Assembly (NCBI RefSeq): GCF_913776015.1
Contig: NZ_CAJYMD010000033.1
Coordinates: 1-33,851, forward strand
Source of the DNA: an uncultured Oxalicibacterium sp.
Lineage (GTDB): Bacteria > Pseudomonadota > Gammaproteobacteria > Burkholderiales > Burkholderiaceae_D
Direction of reading: 5' to 3'
DNA length: 33,851 nt
Positions 19,801 through 28,304 of the stretch are shown piece after piece; position 1 is the first letter of the stretch, and every line of letters begins with the position of its first letter. Both the position numbers and the translations under genes were made by a program. The notes below the pieces were generated by a model. It ran no database searches. It was not told the origin of the DNA and worked only from the letters and a program-made list of their open reading frames with translations.

Positions 19801-20499
19801 ATGAATGCATCATCAATGTCGTTGTCTTTCCCGCAGCAGCACAATTCACAATTCGCCCTGCAATTAAGAAGGTACCTTCCTCTCCTGATTGTCATCGCTT
19901 TGCACGTGGGTCTTTTTTACGCGCTGCGTAGCGGTCTTGTACACCAAGTTGCCCAAACGATGCCGCGTGAAATCGTGGCAACCTTCGTCACCTTGGATCC
20001 GCCCCCGCAACCGAAGCCGCAGCCGGCACCGCCCAAGACGGTTCCAGTCGTGAAAAAACCAGTGACGCAGCCAAAGCCTCGTCCCGTGATTTCCGATAAG
20101 CCGGCACCGAAAGCGATTACCGAAGACGTACCGCCACCGGCCCCGCAACAAGAATCAAAAGAGCCGCCATCCGATGTCGCGCCAACCGCGCCGCCGGCAC
20201 CTGCGGCACCAGCCACGCCGAAGACGATTTCGGGCGTATCCTATATCAACCCGCCACGTCCAGTTTATCCGGCACTTGATGCCCGCATGGGCAATGAAGG
20301 TACAGTGACGCTGCGTGTACTGATCAATGAAAAAGGCAAGGCGGAACGCGTGGAAATCCAGAAATCCTCAGGCTCCACGCGCATGGATGATGCAGCCCGC
20401 GATGCAGTCATGCGGGCGCTGTTCAAACCTTACGTGGAAGATGGCAGAGCGACTCCCGCCTTTGCCATCGTCCCGATCAATTTCACGTTAAACAGATAG
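19801..20499 (+). CDS. tonB: Energy transducer TonB
   Basis: This 232-aa protein carries an N-terminal membrane anchor (about residues 26-43, LPLLIVIALHVGLFYAL). A long periplasmic Pro/Lys-rich stretch follows (about 66-145), then a C-terminal receptor-contacting domain (INPPRPVYPALDARM onward, ending INFTLNR). It couples the proton motive force gathered by ExbB-ExbD to outer-membrane siderophore/haem receptors. The start at 19801 lacks a good SD; an in-frame ATG at 19816 is an alternative, with no effect on the domains. It is followed by exbB after 16 nt. Confidence 0.94.
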   Translation: MNASSMSLSFPQQHNSQFALQLRRYLPLLIVIALHVGLFYALRSGLVHQVAQTMPREIVATFVTLDPPPQPKPQPAPPKTVPVVKKPVTQPKPRPVISDKPAPKAITEDVPPPAPQQESKEPPSDVAPTAPPAPAAPATPKTISGVSYINPPRPVYPALDARMGNEGTVTLRVLINEKGKAERVEIQKSSGSTRMDDAARDAVMRALFKPYVEDGRATPAFAIVPINFTLNR

Positions 20500-20515
20500 A
20501 TAAGAAGGAAACATC

Positions 20516-21247
20516 ATGGAAGCAGTTAATCCGTACGGCCTCGAGAGTTTATGGGCACAAGGCGACATGATCATCAAGACTGTCGCCGTCCTGCTGGTAG
20601 TCATGTCGATCGCCTCTTGGTACGTCATCATCAGCAAAGCAATCCAGCTTCTGCAATACCGCCGTGCCGCACATGCAGCCGGACATGAATTCTGGGATGC
20701 CACCAGCTTAGAGCAAGGTACCGCAACCCTCGGCAACAACAACCCATTTGCCGAAATCGCAGAAGCAGGCACCACCGCCATGCGCCACCACGAAGCGCAC
20801 AAGGGTCATTTGCATGACCAATTGTCGGTCAGCGACTGGATCACCCTGTCGCTGCGTCAGGCGATCGACGAATCGGCCGCCAAGCTGCAATCGGGGATGG
20901 CCGTGCTGGCATCGGTCGGTTCGACCGCACCGTTCGTCGGTCTGTTCGGTACCGTCTGGGGCATTTATCACGCACTGGTCGCGATTGGCACCTCAGGTCA
21001 GGCAAGCATTGACAAGGTCGCCGGCCCAGTCGGCGAAGCACTGATCATGACGGCAATCGGTCTGGCAGTAGCGATTCCCGCCACGTTCGGCTACAACGCA
21101 TTAGTACGCGGCAACAAATCCTTGATCGCCAAAATGAACAAGTTCGGCTTCGATCTGCATGCTCTGTTCGTCACCGGCGCCCGTGCCAACGATGCGGGTA
21201 CGCCAGGTGGTGCAGGAAAAAAACTGGTGGCAGTCGGAGGTAAATAA
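20516..21247 (+). CDS. exbB: Biopolymer transport protein ExbB
   Basis: This is a 243-aa MotA/TolQ/ExbB-family inner-membrane protein that forms the proton-channel scaffold for TonB. Three membrane helices are visible. The first is at about 19-40, and the other two flank the conserved SVGSTAPFVGLFGTVWGIYHAL and the segment starting EALIMTAIGLAVAIPA. The start at 20516 has AAGGA seven bases upstream. The stop codon shares one base with the exbD start (TAATG), so expression is coupled. Neighbouring tonB makes ExbB more likely than TolQ. Confidence 0.95.
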   Translation: MEAVNPYGLESLWAQGDMIIKTVAVLLVVMSIASWYVIISKAIQLLQYRRAAHAAGHEFWDATSLEQGTATLGNNNPFAEIAEAGTTAMRHHEAHKGHLHDQLSVSDWITLSLRQAIDESAAKLQSGMAVLASVGSTAPFVGLFGTVWGIYHALVAIGTSGQASIDKVAGPVGEALIMTAIGLAVAIPATFGYNALVRGNKSLIAKMNKFGFDLHALFVTGARANDAGTPGGAGKKLVAVGGK

Positions 21248-21660
21248 TGGCAATGGGCTCCCTGTCCGAAGAGGACGATTTCAACCCCGAGATCAACACC
21301 ACGCCGCTAGTTGACGTGATGCTGGTGCTGCTGATCATCTTCATCATCACGATTCCGGTCATGAACCACGCCGTCAAGCTGGACCTGCCACGTGCAGCCA
21401 GCCAGCCGAATGAGATCAAGCCGGAAACCATCAGCCTGTCGATCGATGCAGACGGCAAGGTTTTCTGGAACGGTGAAGAGATGAACGAAGGCGAACTGGC
21501 CTCGCGCATCGCCGATGCCGCCAAAGTGGAACCGCAACCGGAACTGCATCTGCACGCCGCACGTACCACGCAATACGAAAAAGTAGCGCAAGTGATGTCA
21601 GCAGCCCAAGCTGGGGGCTTGAGCAAGATGGGTTTTGTGACGGAAGCGCCGAAAAAATAG
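21247..21660 (+). CDS. exbD: Biopolymer transport protein ExbD
   Basis: This 137-aa protein has one N-terminal membrane helix (about 21-41). It carries the proton-translocating aspartate in INTTPLVDVMLVLLIIF (Asp about residue 23) and a periplasmic domain after it. The start overlaps the exbB stop by one base, and GGAGG is six bases upstream. It completes the TonB-ExbB-ExbD complex and ends with a strong terminator. Confidence 0.95.
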   Translation: MAMGSLSEEDDFNPEINTTPLVDVMLVLLIIFIITIPVMNHAVKLDLPRAASQPNEIKPETISLSIDADGKVFWNGEEMNEGELASRIADAAKVEPQPELHLHAARTTQYEKVAQVMSAAQAGGLSKMGFVTEAPKK

Positions 21661-21677
21661 GTTTTCTGCACTTGATT

Positions 21678-21716
21678 AAAAACGCGCTCGGCGAGCTTCG
21701 TCGCAGCGCGTTTTTT
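21678..21716 (+). terminator. Terminator after exbD
   Basis: AAAAACGCGCT (21678-21688) and AGCGCGTTTTT (21705-21715) form the outer stem. GCGA/TCGC forms a second short stem inside the loop. Six T follow. It ends the hemP-exbD transcript. Confidence 0.88.
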
Positions 21717-21819
21717 GTTGCTCGCAAAATTGATGGCAACCCACCACGCGAGCCTGCCGCCTCCCCCACAGCCACAATGGAAACACGAATGATTCCGTCT
21801 AACAAAATGCATGCAACAT

Positions 21820-21849
21820 GATACAAAATCGCGCTTCTTCGACTATCAT
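21820..21849 (+). promoter_or_regulatory. Candidate bfr promoter
   Basis: GATACA (21820-21825) and TATCAT (21844-21849) are 18 bp apart, 60 nt before the bfr start. The -10 matches 5 of 6; the -35 only 3 of 6. No Fur box could be recognised here. Confidence 0.35.
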
Positions 21850-21908
21850 GTGCGCCTGCAATGACGCAGGCCAGTTTGCCTGCCCACCACACAAGAATCG
21901 AGGGTCCC

Positions 21909-22385
21909 ATGAAAGGCGACAGCAACGTCATCAAGCTGCTCAATGCGCAGCTCACCAATGAACTTACCGCCATCAACCAGTACTTCCTGCATGCGCGCAT
22001 GTACAAGCACTGGGGTTTCGAAAAGATCGCGAAGAAGGAATACGAAGAGTCGATCGGCGAAATGAAGCATGCCGACAAACTGATTGATCGCATCCTGATG
22101 CTGGATGGCCTGCCAAATCTGCAAGCCCTGCACAAGCTGATGATTGGCGAGAACACGCCGGAAATGCTGAACTGCGATTTGGGTCTGGAAAAAGCCGCAC
22201 AGAAAACCGTCAAGGAAGGCATTGCCGCGTGCGAAGCCGTCGGCGACTACGTTTCGCGCGAACTGTTCCAATACATTCTGGACGACACCGAAGAACATAT
22301 CGACTGGCTGGAAACCCAGCTCGACTTGATCGAGAGAGTCGGTATCCAGAATTATCTGCAAGCGCAAATGATCGAAGGCGAATAA
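21909..22385 (+). CDS. bfr: Bacterioferritin
   Basis: This 158-aa subunit matches E. coli Bfr in length and needs no gaps in alignment from memory. It assembles into 24-mers that store iron and bind haem between subunits through Met52 (in EMKHADKL), which is present. Ferroxidase residues Glu18, Glu51, His54, Glu94 and His130 are in place. However, position 127 appears to be Thr ([11 protein letters not shown]) where E. coli has Glu. The ATG at 21909 was chosen for [16 protein letters not shown] is four bases upstream. It lies after the exbD terminator with its own likely promoter and is the partner of Bfd upstream. Confidence 0.96.
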   Translation: MKGDSNVIKLLNAQLTNELTAINQYFLHARMYKHWGFEKIAKKEYEESIGEMKHADKLIDRILMLDGLPNLQALHKLMIGENTPEMLNCDLGLEKAAQKTVKEGIAACEAVGDYVSRELFQYILDDTEEHIDWLETQLDLIERVGIQNYLQAQMIEGE

Positions 22386-22407
22386 GCCACTCGCTTTACT
22401 TGCAGCC

Positions 22408-22441
22408 AAACAAAAAGGACGCCCAGGCGTCCTTTTTGTTT
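22408..22441. terminator. Bidirectional terminator between bfr and the GST gene
   Basis: AAACAAAAAGGACGC and GCGTCCTTTTTGTTT are perfect complements around a CCAG loop, a 15-bp stem whose A and T runs serve both strands. Confidence 0.92.
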
Positions 22442-22459
22442 ATTTGCGCACGCGACCGC

Positions 22460-23071
22460 TCACTCAGGCATGGTTTCCTTGAACGACGGACGCTCGCTAA
22501 GCTTTTCGAAGAGTTTGGCCAGATTGGGATAATCGGTGCGCCAATCAATGTCGGGAAAACGGAAGTCCAGCCATCCCAGCGCACAACCGACCGCCACATC
22601 GGCCAAGCTGTAATGAATGCCAGCACAAAATGCCTTGTCCTTCAGCCCTTCCGACATAGCCTTCAAACCGCCATGCACCTTGGCCAGTTGCCGATCCATC
22701 CAGGCCTGACTGCGTTGCTGCTCTTCCTTGCGCAAAGTTTTTTCCAGACGCAACAGCACGCCGGCATCCAGCACGCCATCGGCTAGCGCTTCCCAGCATT
22801 TGATTTCGGCGCGCTCCCGGCCATTAGGCGGGATCAGTTTGCCGACCGGCGTCAGCGTATCCAGATATTCGACGATCACGCGTGAATCGAACATCGCACC
22901 GCCATCCTCCATTACCAGACACGGCACTTTGCCGAGCGGATTGGATTGCTGAATGGTGGTGTCGGCCGCCCAGACATTTTCGAGCAGCAGTTCGTAGTCG
23001 ATCCGCTTTTCCAGCATCACGATGCGGACCTTGCGGACAAAAGGGCTACCGAGAGAACCAATCAGTTTCAT
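22460..23071 (-). CDS. Glutathione S-transferase family protein
   Basis: This 203-aa protein has the two-domain GST layout. An N-terminal thioredoxin fold (about 1-80) shows MKLIGSLGSPFVRKVRIVM, NPLGKVPCLVMEDG and the GSH-contacting DSRVIVEYLD. A helical C-terminal domain follows, with ALADGVLDAGVLLRLE and the N-capping YSLADVAVGCALGWLDF. Ser/Pro near residue 8-9 (GSPF) could be the catalytic position of the bacterial YibF-like group. It begins at the ATG at 23071; a TTG nine bases upstream in frame is less likely. It is a single gene converging with bfr. Substrate unknown. Confidence 0.88.
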   Translation of the reverse strand: MKLIGSLGSPFVRKVRIVMLEKRIDYELLLENVWAADTTIQQSNPLGKVPCLVMEDGGAMFDSRVIVEYLDTLTPVGKLIPPNGRERAEIKCWEALADGVLDAGVLLRLEKTLRKEEQQRSQAWMDRQLAKVHGGLKAMSEGLKDKAFCAGIHYSLADVAVGCALGWLDFRFPDIDWRTDYPNLAKLFEKLSERPSFKETMPE

Positions 23072-23177
23072 GATGTACAACGTCGAAAATCGGAAGGCGA
23101 TTATACCGTGCCCTATCTCAAAAAAAGCCTAGCCCACGCACGTCGTGCGGTTTTGCAACGAGGCCGAGGTGCCGCAA

Positions 23178-23186
23178 TGGTAGAAT
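23178..23186 (+). promoter_or_regulatory. Candidate extended -10 promoter of purB
   Basis: TGGTAGAAT at 23178-23186 fits an extended -10 (TG-n-TATAAT with one mismatch) about 90 nt before the purB start. No good -35 box is present. I could not recognise a PurR operator. Confidence 0.35.
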
Positions 23187-23214
23187 ACTGCCTTGCTTTT
23201 TTGCGCCGGTTTGA

Positions 23215-24645
<1,431 letters not shown>

Positions 24646-24680
24646 TCAAGCCGTCGCAACTTCATTGGGGTTGCGCTGTC

Positions 24681-24734
24681 AGAGACCGTGCAGCAGGCGT
24701 TACGATAGCCTGCTGCACGGTCTCTTTTATTTTG
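24681..24734 (+). terminator. Very long perfect terminator after purB
   Basis: 18 bases (24681-24698) are perfectly complementary to 24708-24725 around a 9-nt loop (GTTACGATA). TTTTATTTT follows. Because the stem begins AGAGACC and ends GGTCTCT without an A-run upstream, it works best for the plus strand. Confidence 0.93.
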
Positions 24735-24741
24735 CTATATT

Positions 24742-24755
24742 GTTCTAACTAGAAC
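24742..24755. promoter_or_regulatory. Perfect palindrome GTTCTA-AC-TAGAAC at the cytochrome b561 promoter
   Basis: A 14-bp sequence with 6-bp perfect half-sites lies 23 bp before the cytochrome b561 ATG, in an AT-rich stretch between the purB terminator and the gene. Its size and position fit an operator for a dimeric repressor. The MarR-type gene 1.8 kb downstream is a candidate ligand, but no copy of the palindrome stands before marR itself. A possible -10 (TATATT) overlaps its left side. Confidence 0.45.
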
Positions 24756-24777
24756 TTATTGAAATAAAATAACAAAC

Positions 24778-25314
24778 ATGGCTGCTTCCCAGCACCGCTA
24801 TACCTTGACCGCCATCGGCTTGCACTGGCTAATGGCCTTGCTGATCATTGCGACCTTTTTGCTGGGCCTGACCATGGTCGATATCCCCGGTCTCACACCG
24901 ACCAAACTCAAATACTTTTCCTGGCACAAATGGATGGGCGTGACCGTACTCGCCTTTGCTTGCGTGCGCCTGCTGTGGCGCCTTACTCATGCGACACCAC
25001 CTTACGCACAGCCCATACCTAAATGGCAGCACGCCGCCGCCCATGGCGCGCATGGCTTGCTGTATGTCCTGATCTTTGCGGTTCCACTATCCGGCTATTT
25101 CTTCAGCCTGGCTGCCGGTGTGCCAGTTGTATATCTTGGCGTACTTCCCCTGCCCAACCTGATCGCCCCCGATCCCGAACTCAAAGTACTGCTGGGTCAG
25201 ACGCACTATGTGCTCAACATGATCTTGCTGGCAGTCGTCAGTCTGCATCTGCTCGCTGTGATCAAGCATCAGTTTTTCGATCGTGACCGTGTCCTGCAAC
25301 GCATGCTTCCCTAA
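24778..25314 (+). CDS. yceJ: Cytochrome b561 (YceJ/CybB family)
   Basis: This 178-aa inner-membrane dihaem cytochrome has four membrane helices (about 11-31, 47-66, 88-110, 140-162). Candidate haem ligands are His16 (in AIGLHWLMA), His50 (in WHKWMG) and histidines in helices 3-4 (such as HGAHGLL and SLHLLAVIKH). The family moves electrons between quinone and soluble partners, or in the YceJ case serves an unknown redox role. It is followed 17 nt later by a yceI gene, the same pairing as yceJ-yceI in E. coli, hence the symbol. The start has no strong SD. cybB would be an alternative label. Confidence 0.88.
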   Translation: MAASQHRYTLTAIGLHWLMALLIIATFLLGLTMVDIPGLTPTKLKYFSWHKWMGVTVLAFACVRLLWRLTHATPPYAQPIPKWQHAAAHGAHGLLYVLIFAVPLSGYFFSLAAGVPVVYLGVLPLPNLIAPDPELKVLLGQTHYVLNMILLAVVSLHLLAVIKHQFFDRDRVLQRMLP

Positions 25315-25331
25315 TTTCTGAAAGGATTTTC

Positions 25332-25907
25332 ATGTTCGCCCAACATCTCCCCGGTAAATCCCTGCGCTGGCTTGCCATCGCGGCCACTGCTATCGCCTTA
25401 CCCGTACTGGCTGCCACGGCACTCAAGACCGATGCCGCAAAAAGCAAGGTCACCATCACGTTCAAGCAAATGAATGTGCCGGTCGATGCGCAATTCAAGA
25501 AATTCACGGCAGCGATCAACTACGACGCCGCCAAACCCGAGAATTCCAAAGCCAATGTCGATATCGACACAACCAGTTTTGATCTGGGGGACCCTGCATA
25601 CAATGCAGAAGTACAGAAAAAGGAATGGTTCAATACGGCTCAATTTCCCAAGGCCACGTTTGTTTCCACTCAGATCAAGACAGGCGCTGCCGGCAAGCTG
25701 GATGTGACAGGCAAGCTGACCATCAAAGGCAAGAGCAGTGACGTCAGTTTCCCGCTGACGGTAAAGAAGGAAGGCAATGCGCAGGTATTTGAAGGCACGC
25801 TGCCGATCAAACGCCTGACCTATGGCATCGGTGATGGTGAATGGAAAGACACCAGCATCGTTGCCGACGAAGTCACCATCAAGTTCCGTGTCGTTGCGGC
25901 ACCTTGA
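25332..25907 (+). CDS. yceI: YceI-family periplasmic protein (first copy)
   Basis: This 191-aa protein has an N-terminal signal peptide (about residues 1-28, WLAIAATAIALPVLAATA) and a mature lipocalin-like YceI domain. The domain includes SKVTITFKQMNVPVDAQFKKF, NVDIDTTSFDLGD, EWFNTAQFPKATF and VTGKLTIKGKSSDVSFPLTV. Family members bind polyisoprenoids (TT1927b with an isoprenoid quinone-like ligand), and E. coli YceI is base-induced. AAAGGA stands upstream of the ATG at 25332. It lies between cytochrome b561 and a second yceI, which suggests a quinone-related redox function. The two copies are clearly divergent in sequence. Confidence 0.9.
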   Translation: MFAQHLPGKSLRWLAIAATAIALPVLAATALKTDAAKSKVTITFKQMNVPVDAQFKKFTAAINYDAAKPENSKANVDIDTTSFDLGDPAYNAEVQKKEWFNTAQFPKATFVSTQIKTGAAGKLDVTGKLTIKGKSSDVSFPLTVKKEGNAQVFEGTLPIKRLTYGIGDGEWKDTSIVADEVTIKFRVVAAP

Positions 25908-25958
25908 TCGGTTGCATCAAACCCGTACTACCAAACCCACAAAAACCTAGGAGCTAAC

Positions 25959-26531
25959 ATGATGAAATCGAAACTCGCCCTGCTGTGCCTGCTGGTTGCC
26001 GGCACGTCTTCCGCCTTTGCGCAAACCTATAAGATCGAGCCTGGCCATACTTACCCTAGCTTCGAAGCCGATCACATGGGCATCTCGTTCTGGCGCGGCA
26101 AGTTCAACAAAACCAGCGGCGTGATCACGCTTGATCGTGCAGCAAAGACGGGTACTGTCGATATCGCCATCGACCCTGCATCGATCGATTTCGGTCATGA
26201 AAAAATGAACGAACACGCACGCAGCGCCGACATGTTCAATGTGCAGAAATTCCCAAACATCACGTACAACAGCAAATCCATTACTTTCAAGGGAGATACG
26301 CCAGTTGAAGTCGATGGCACATTGACCATGCTGGGTGTCACCAAGCCTGTCAAACTGACGATCAACAAATTCAAGTGCATCCAGCATCCGATGCTCAAGC
26401 GCGAAGTCTGTGGTGCCGATGCATCCGCCACCTTCAACCGTGCTGATTTCGGTCTGAACTACGCGCTGAACTATGGCTTCTCGCCGCAAGTGAAACTGGC
26501 GATCCAGGTCGAAGCACTCAAGGAAGACTGA
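25959..26531 (+). CDS. yceI: YceI-family periplasmic protein (second copy)
   Basis: This 190-aa protein has a signal peptide ending about residue 22 (LLVAGTSSAFA, then QTYKIEPGHTYPSFEADHMG). The full YceI barrel follows: VDIAIDPASIDFGHEKMNEH, the MFNVQKFPNITY block and DGTLTMLGVTKPVKL. A cysteine pair 11 residues apart (KCIQHPMLKREVCGAD) could form a disulfide and is absent from the first copy. Two ATG codons in tandem (25959, 25962) follow AGGAG; either can be used. It is third in a b561-yceI-yceI operon, closed by a terminator. Confidence 0.92.
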   Translation: MMKSKLALLCLLVAGTSSAFAQTYKIEPGHTYPSFEADHMGISFWRGKFNKTSGVITLDRAAKTGTVDIAIDPASIDFGHEKMNEHARSADMFNVQKFPNITYNSKSITFKGDTPVEVDGTLTMLGVTKPVKLTINKFKCIQHPMLKREVCGADASATFNRADFGLNYALNYGFSPQVKLAIQVEALKED

Positions 26532-26546
26532 TTTGCTTCCCAGCTG

Positions 26547-26581
26547 AAAAAAGGCCGACACACACTGTGCCGGCCTTTTTA
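26547..26581 (+). terminator. Terminator after the second yceI
   Basis: AAAAAGGCCG and CGGCCTTTTT form a 10-bp stem. The 13-nt loop can add CAC/GTG pairing. The T5 run ends 23 nt before the marR start, so marR needs its own promoter or read-through. Confidence 0.85.
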
Positions 26582-26603
26582 ATAAGTAAAAACCGGAAAT
26601 TTC

Positions 26604-27053
26604 ATGGCTGAACGTTATCTACGCAGCATCCGTCTGCTAGCCGAGTGCTATCAGGCGTTCGAGCGGCATTCGCAAGACAATTTGCGCCGCCGCACCGGCC
26701 TGACGTCGGCGCAATTCGACATCATTGCCACGCTTGGCAATACGACTGGCCTGACGTTCAAAGAGCTCGGTGAGAAGACGCTCATCACGAAAGGCACGCT
26801 GACAGGTGTCGTGGATCGCCTAGAGTCTCGAGGGCTGGTGGTGCGCATTGCCCAGATTGAGGACAGGCGCTCTACGATCGTGCGCCTTACCGACGCGGGC
26901 GAGCAGGAATTCGGCCGCGTCTTTTCTCCGCAAATAAAGCATTGCAAATTACCGTTTGAAAATTACAGCGAGAAAGATTTTGACGCTCTGGAAGCCGCGC
27001 TAGGGAAATTGCACGCACAACTCTCGTCCCCCACAAAGAATACAAGACGGTAG
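26604..27053 (+). CDS. MarR-family transcriptional regulator
   Basis: This 149-aa protein has the MarR winged helix. The recognition region is around residues 35-90: LTSAQFDIIATLGNT, FKELGEKTLITKGTLTGVVDRLESRGLV and the wing AQIEDRRSTIVRLT. Flanking N- and C-terminal helices provide dimerisation. MarR proteins usually repress nearby genes and respond to phenols, oxidants or metals; no cysteine-based sensor is obvious (one Cys near the N-terminus, one in the C-terminal half). It follows the b561-yceI-yceI operon and may bind the palindrome at 24742-24755. It ends 11 bp from the convergent channel gene. The SD is weak. Confidence 0.9.
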   Translation: MAERYLRSIRLLAECYQAFERHSQDNLRRRTGLTSAQFDIIATLGNTTGLTFKELGEKTLITKGTLTGVVDRLESRGLVVRIAQIEDRRSTIVRLTDAGEQEFGRVFSPQIKHCKLPFENYSEKDFDALEAALGKLHAQLSSPTKNTRR

Positions 27054-27064
27054 ACAGACCACAT

Positions 27065-27991
27065 CTAATTTGTGGCGTCATCGCGCGACGCCTCGTCCGA
27101 GTCGTATCGTGGCAATGCAGTGCCACAATGCATGCAATACCGGGCATCTCGATCATGCCCAGTGGTTAAGCACTCACGACATGTACGCGTTGTCACCTTC
27201 CTTTTGTGAAACTTCTGGGCGGTCATCTCGGAAGTAACGATACCCGTCGGCACTGCAAGAATGCCCCAACCGATCAGCATCGTGACAGACGCAATGGCTC
27301 GTCCCAAATCGGTTTGTGGTGCGATGTCGCCAAATCCAACCGTACTTACGGTCGTGATCGCCCAATAGACGGAGGTAGGAATACTAGTAAAAGCCGTTCC
27401 CTCACCTCCCTCTACGACATACAGCAGCGTACCGTTCACGACCACAAGGATGGCCACTACCGATAGAAAAATCAGAATCTTTCTTCGGCTGGCACGTACG
27501 GCACGCGCCAATTGCACATACTCATCAACGTACGCAGCCAGCTTCAGAAGCCGGAAAATCCGCAGCAACCGCAATAGTCGCAGGTCCACCAGCGCATGCA
27601 AGCCAGGATAGAAGAAGGAGGCATAGGTGGGCAGTATGGAAAGAAAATCGATGACGCCATAAAAGCTGCGTGCGTATCTCGTCGGGTGATTGACGCACAT
27701 CAGGCGTGCGCCATATTCAATAGTGAACAGAATCGTGAAAAACCACTCAAGGCCGTGCAGTATCGCGCCGTACTTTGCGTGAATTGAGGGAATGCTATCC
27801 AGCATAACGACCGTGACGCTCGCGACGATTGCGGCAATCAACAAGAAATCGAAGTATCGCCCTGCGCGAGTATCCGCCTCGAAGATGATGATAAAAAGAC
27901 GTTCACGCCAACCGCCGTCAGGCCGACCAAAGGCTGATTCACTCCTTGCCTGATCATGCTCGATTTCAGAGACAACTCCACTCTTGCGCAT
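27065..27991 (-). CDS. Voltage-gated-type potassium channel with C-terminal zinc ribbon
   Basis: This 308-aa, six-helix channel subunit has an S4-like segment with arginine every third residue (R138, R141, R144, R147). A pore loop follows with the K+ selectivity motif TVGFGD (residues 217-222), preceded by VYWAITTVS. The C-terminal tail carries two CxxC pairs (Cys271/Cys274 and Cys286/Cys289), a zinc-ribbon pattern that is not part of the channel core. S1 begins about residue 46. It should form tetramers in the inner membrane. ATG at 27991 with GGAG eight bases upstream. It is transcribed alone, converging on marR. Gating ligand and role are unknown. Confidence 0.9.
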   Translation of the reverse strand: MRKSGVVSEIEHDQARSESAFGRPDGGWRERLFIIIFEADTRAGRYFDFLLIAAIVASVTVVMLDSIPSIHAKYGAILHGLEWFFTILFTIEYGARLMCVNHPTRYARSFYGVIDFLSILPTYASFFYPGLHALVDLRLLRLLRIFRLLKLAAYVDEYVQLARAVRASRRKILIFLSVVAILVVVNGTLLYVVEGGEGTAFTSIPTSVYWAITTVSTVGFGDIAPQTDLGRAIASVTMLIGWGILAVPTGIVTSEMTAQKFHKRKVTTRTCRECLTTGHDRDARYCMHCGTALPRYDSDEASRDDATN

Positions 27992-28047
27992 TGATTCAAC
28001 TCCGCAGTTTGACCATGGTCGCCATTATGGCGTGTCCTTTAGCGGGT

Positions 28048-28076
28048 TGCATGTTAAGAAAACGTTAGTTATCATG
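28048..28076 (+). promoter_or_regulatory. Candidate promoter of the Nramp-related gene's long leader
   Basis: TTGCAT (28048-28053) and TATCAT (28071-28076) are 17 bp apart. The -10 matches 5 of 6 and the -35 keeps TTG. Transcription would start about 28083, giving a leader of some 424 nt before the ATG at 28507. A second candidate -10 (TATAGT, 28354-28359) nearer the gene has no good -35. Confidence 0.4.
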
Positions 28077-28088
28077 GCGGCCAATGGG

Positions 28089-28113
28089 TGTTTGCAGCGT
28101 CTTGCTGCAAACA
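28089..28113 (+). repeat. Perfect 10-bp hairpin at the 5' end of the leader
   Basis: TGTTTGCAGC (28089-28098) and GCTGCAAACA (28104-28113) are exact complements around GTCTT. If transcription starts near 28083, this hairpin sits at the very 5' end of the RNA, where it would protect against decay. GGTTTTAT follows, too weak a U-tract to call a terminator. Confidence 0.5.
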
Positions 28114-28154
28114 GGTTTTATGCGATGGTCGGGCCGCCACGCGGAGACTCGTAT

Positions 28155-28253
28155 ATGCCAACACCTATTGCCCAGTCCGCCCATTTCCCGAAGTATTGCA
28201 TCGCGGAAATTAGCCCCCTTTCATACGACAAGCGCAACGTCCTGGTCAGTTAA
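28155..28253 (+). CDS. Possible 32-aa leader ORF upstream of the Nramp-related gene
   Basis: An ATG at 28155 follows GGAG with an 8-base spacer and opens a 32-codon frame. It begins MPTPIAQSAHFPKYC and ends YDKRNVLVS, with the TAA at 28251-28253. I recognise no family and its composition is unremarkable. It is listed because the SD spacing is good and because its stop codon falls exactly inside the interlocked helices at 28244-28304, a layout seen in leader-peptide control. It may equally be chance. Confidence 0.25.
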   Translation: MPTPIAQSAHFPKYCIAEISPLSYDKRNVLVS

Positions 28254-28304
28254 AGACCCAGACTCGTCACGTCGGTTTCCCATCCCTTTTCTGACCGGGT
28301 CTTT
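28244..28304 (+). promoter_or_regulatory. Interlocked helices (pseudoknot order) in the Nramp-related leader
   Basis: GGTCAG (28244-28249) is complementary to CTGACC (28291-28296), and AAAGACCC (28252-28259) to GGGTCTTT (28297-28304). Because the two left arms come before the two right arms, the helices cross: they form either an H-type pseudoknot with adjoining stems or two exclusive folds. A third option is CCGGG/CCCGG (28295-28299 with 28307-28311), which competes with both. No known riboswitch consensus (yybP-ykoY, M-box, ykkC, NiCo) was recognised. The rest of 28305-28506 is AT-rich. It holds a Fur-like half match at 28371-28385 and an orphan GGAGGAG (28420-28426) with no ATG behind it. 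Confidence 0.35.

Noticed and set aside
27984-28154. Upstream extension of the 32-codon leader ORF as a larger 89-codon gene
   Set aside because: It would start inside the channel gene's 5' end, cross the 10-bp hairpin and show no coding character; only the part with a good SD was retained as a weak candidate.
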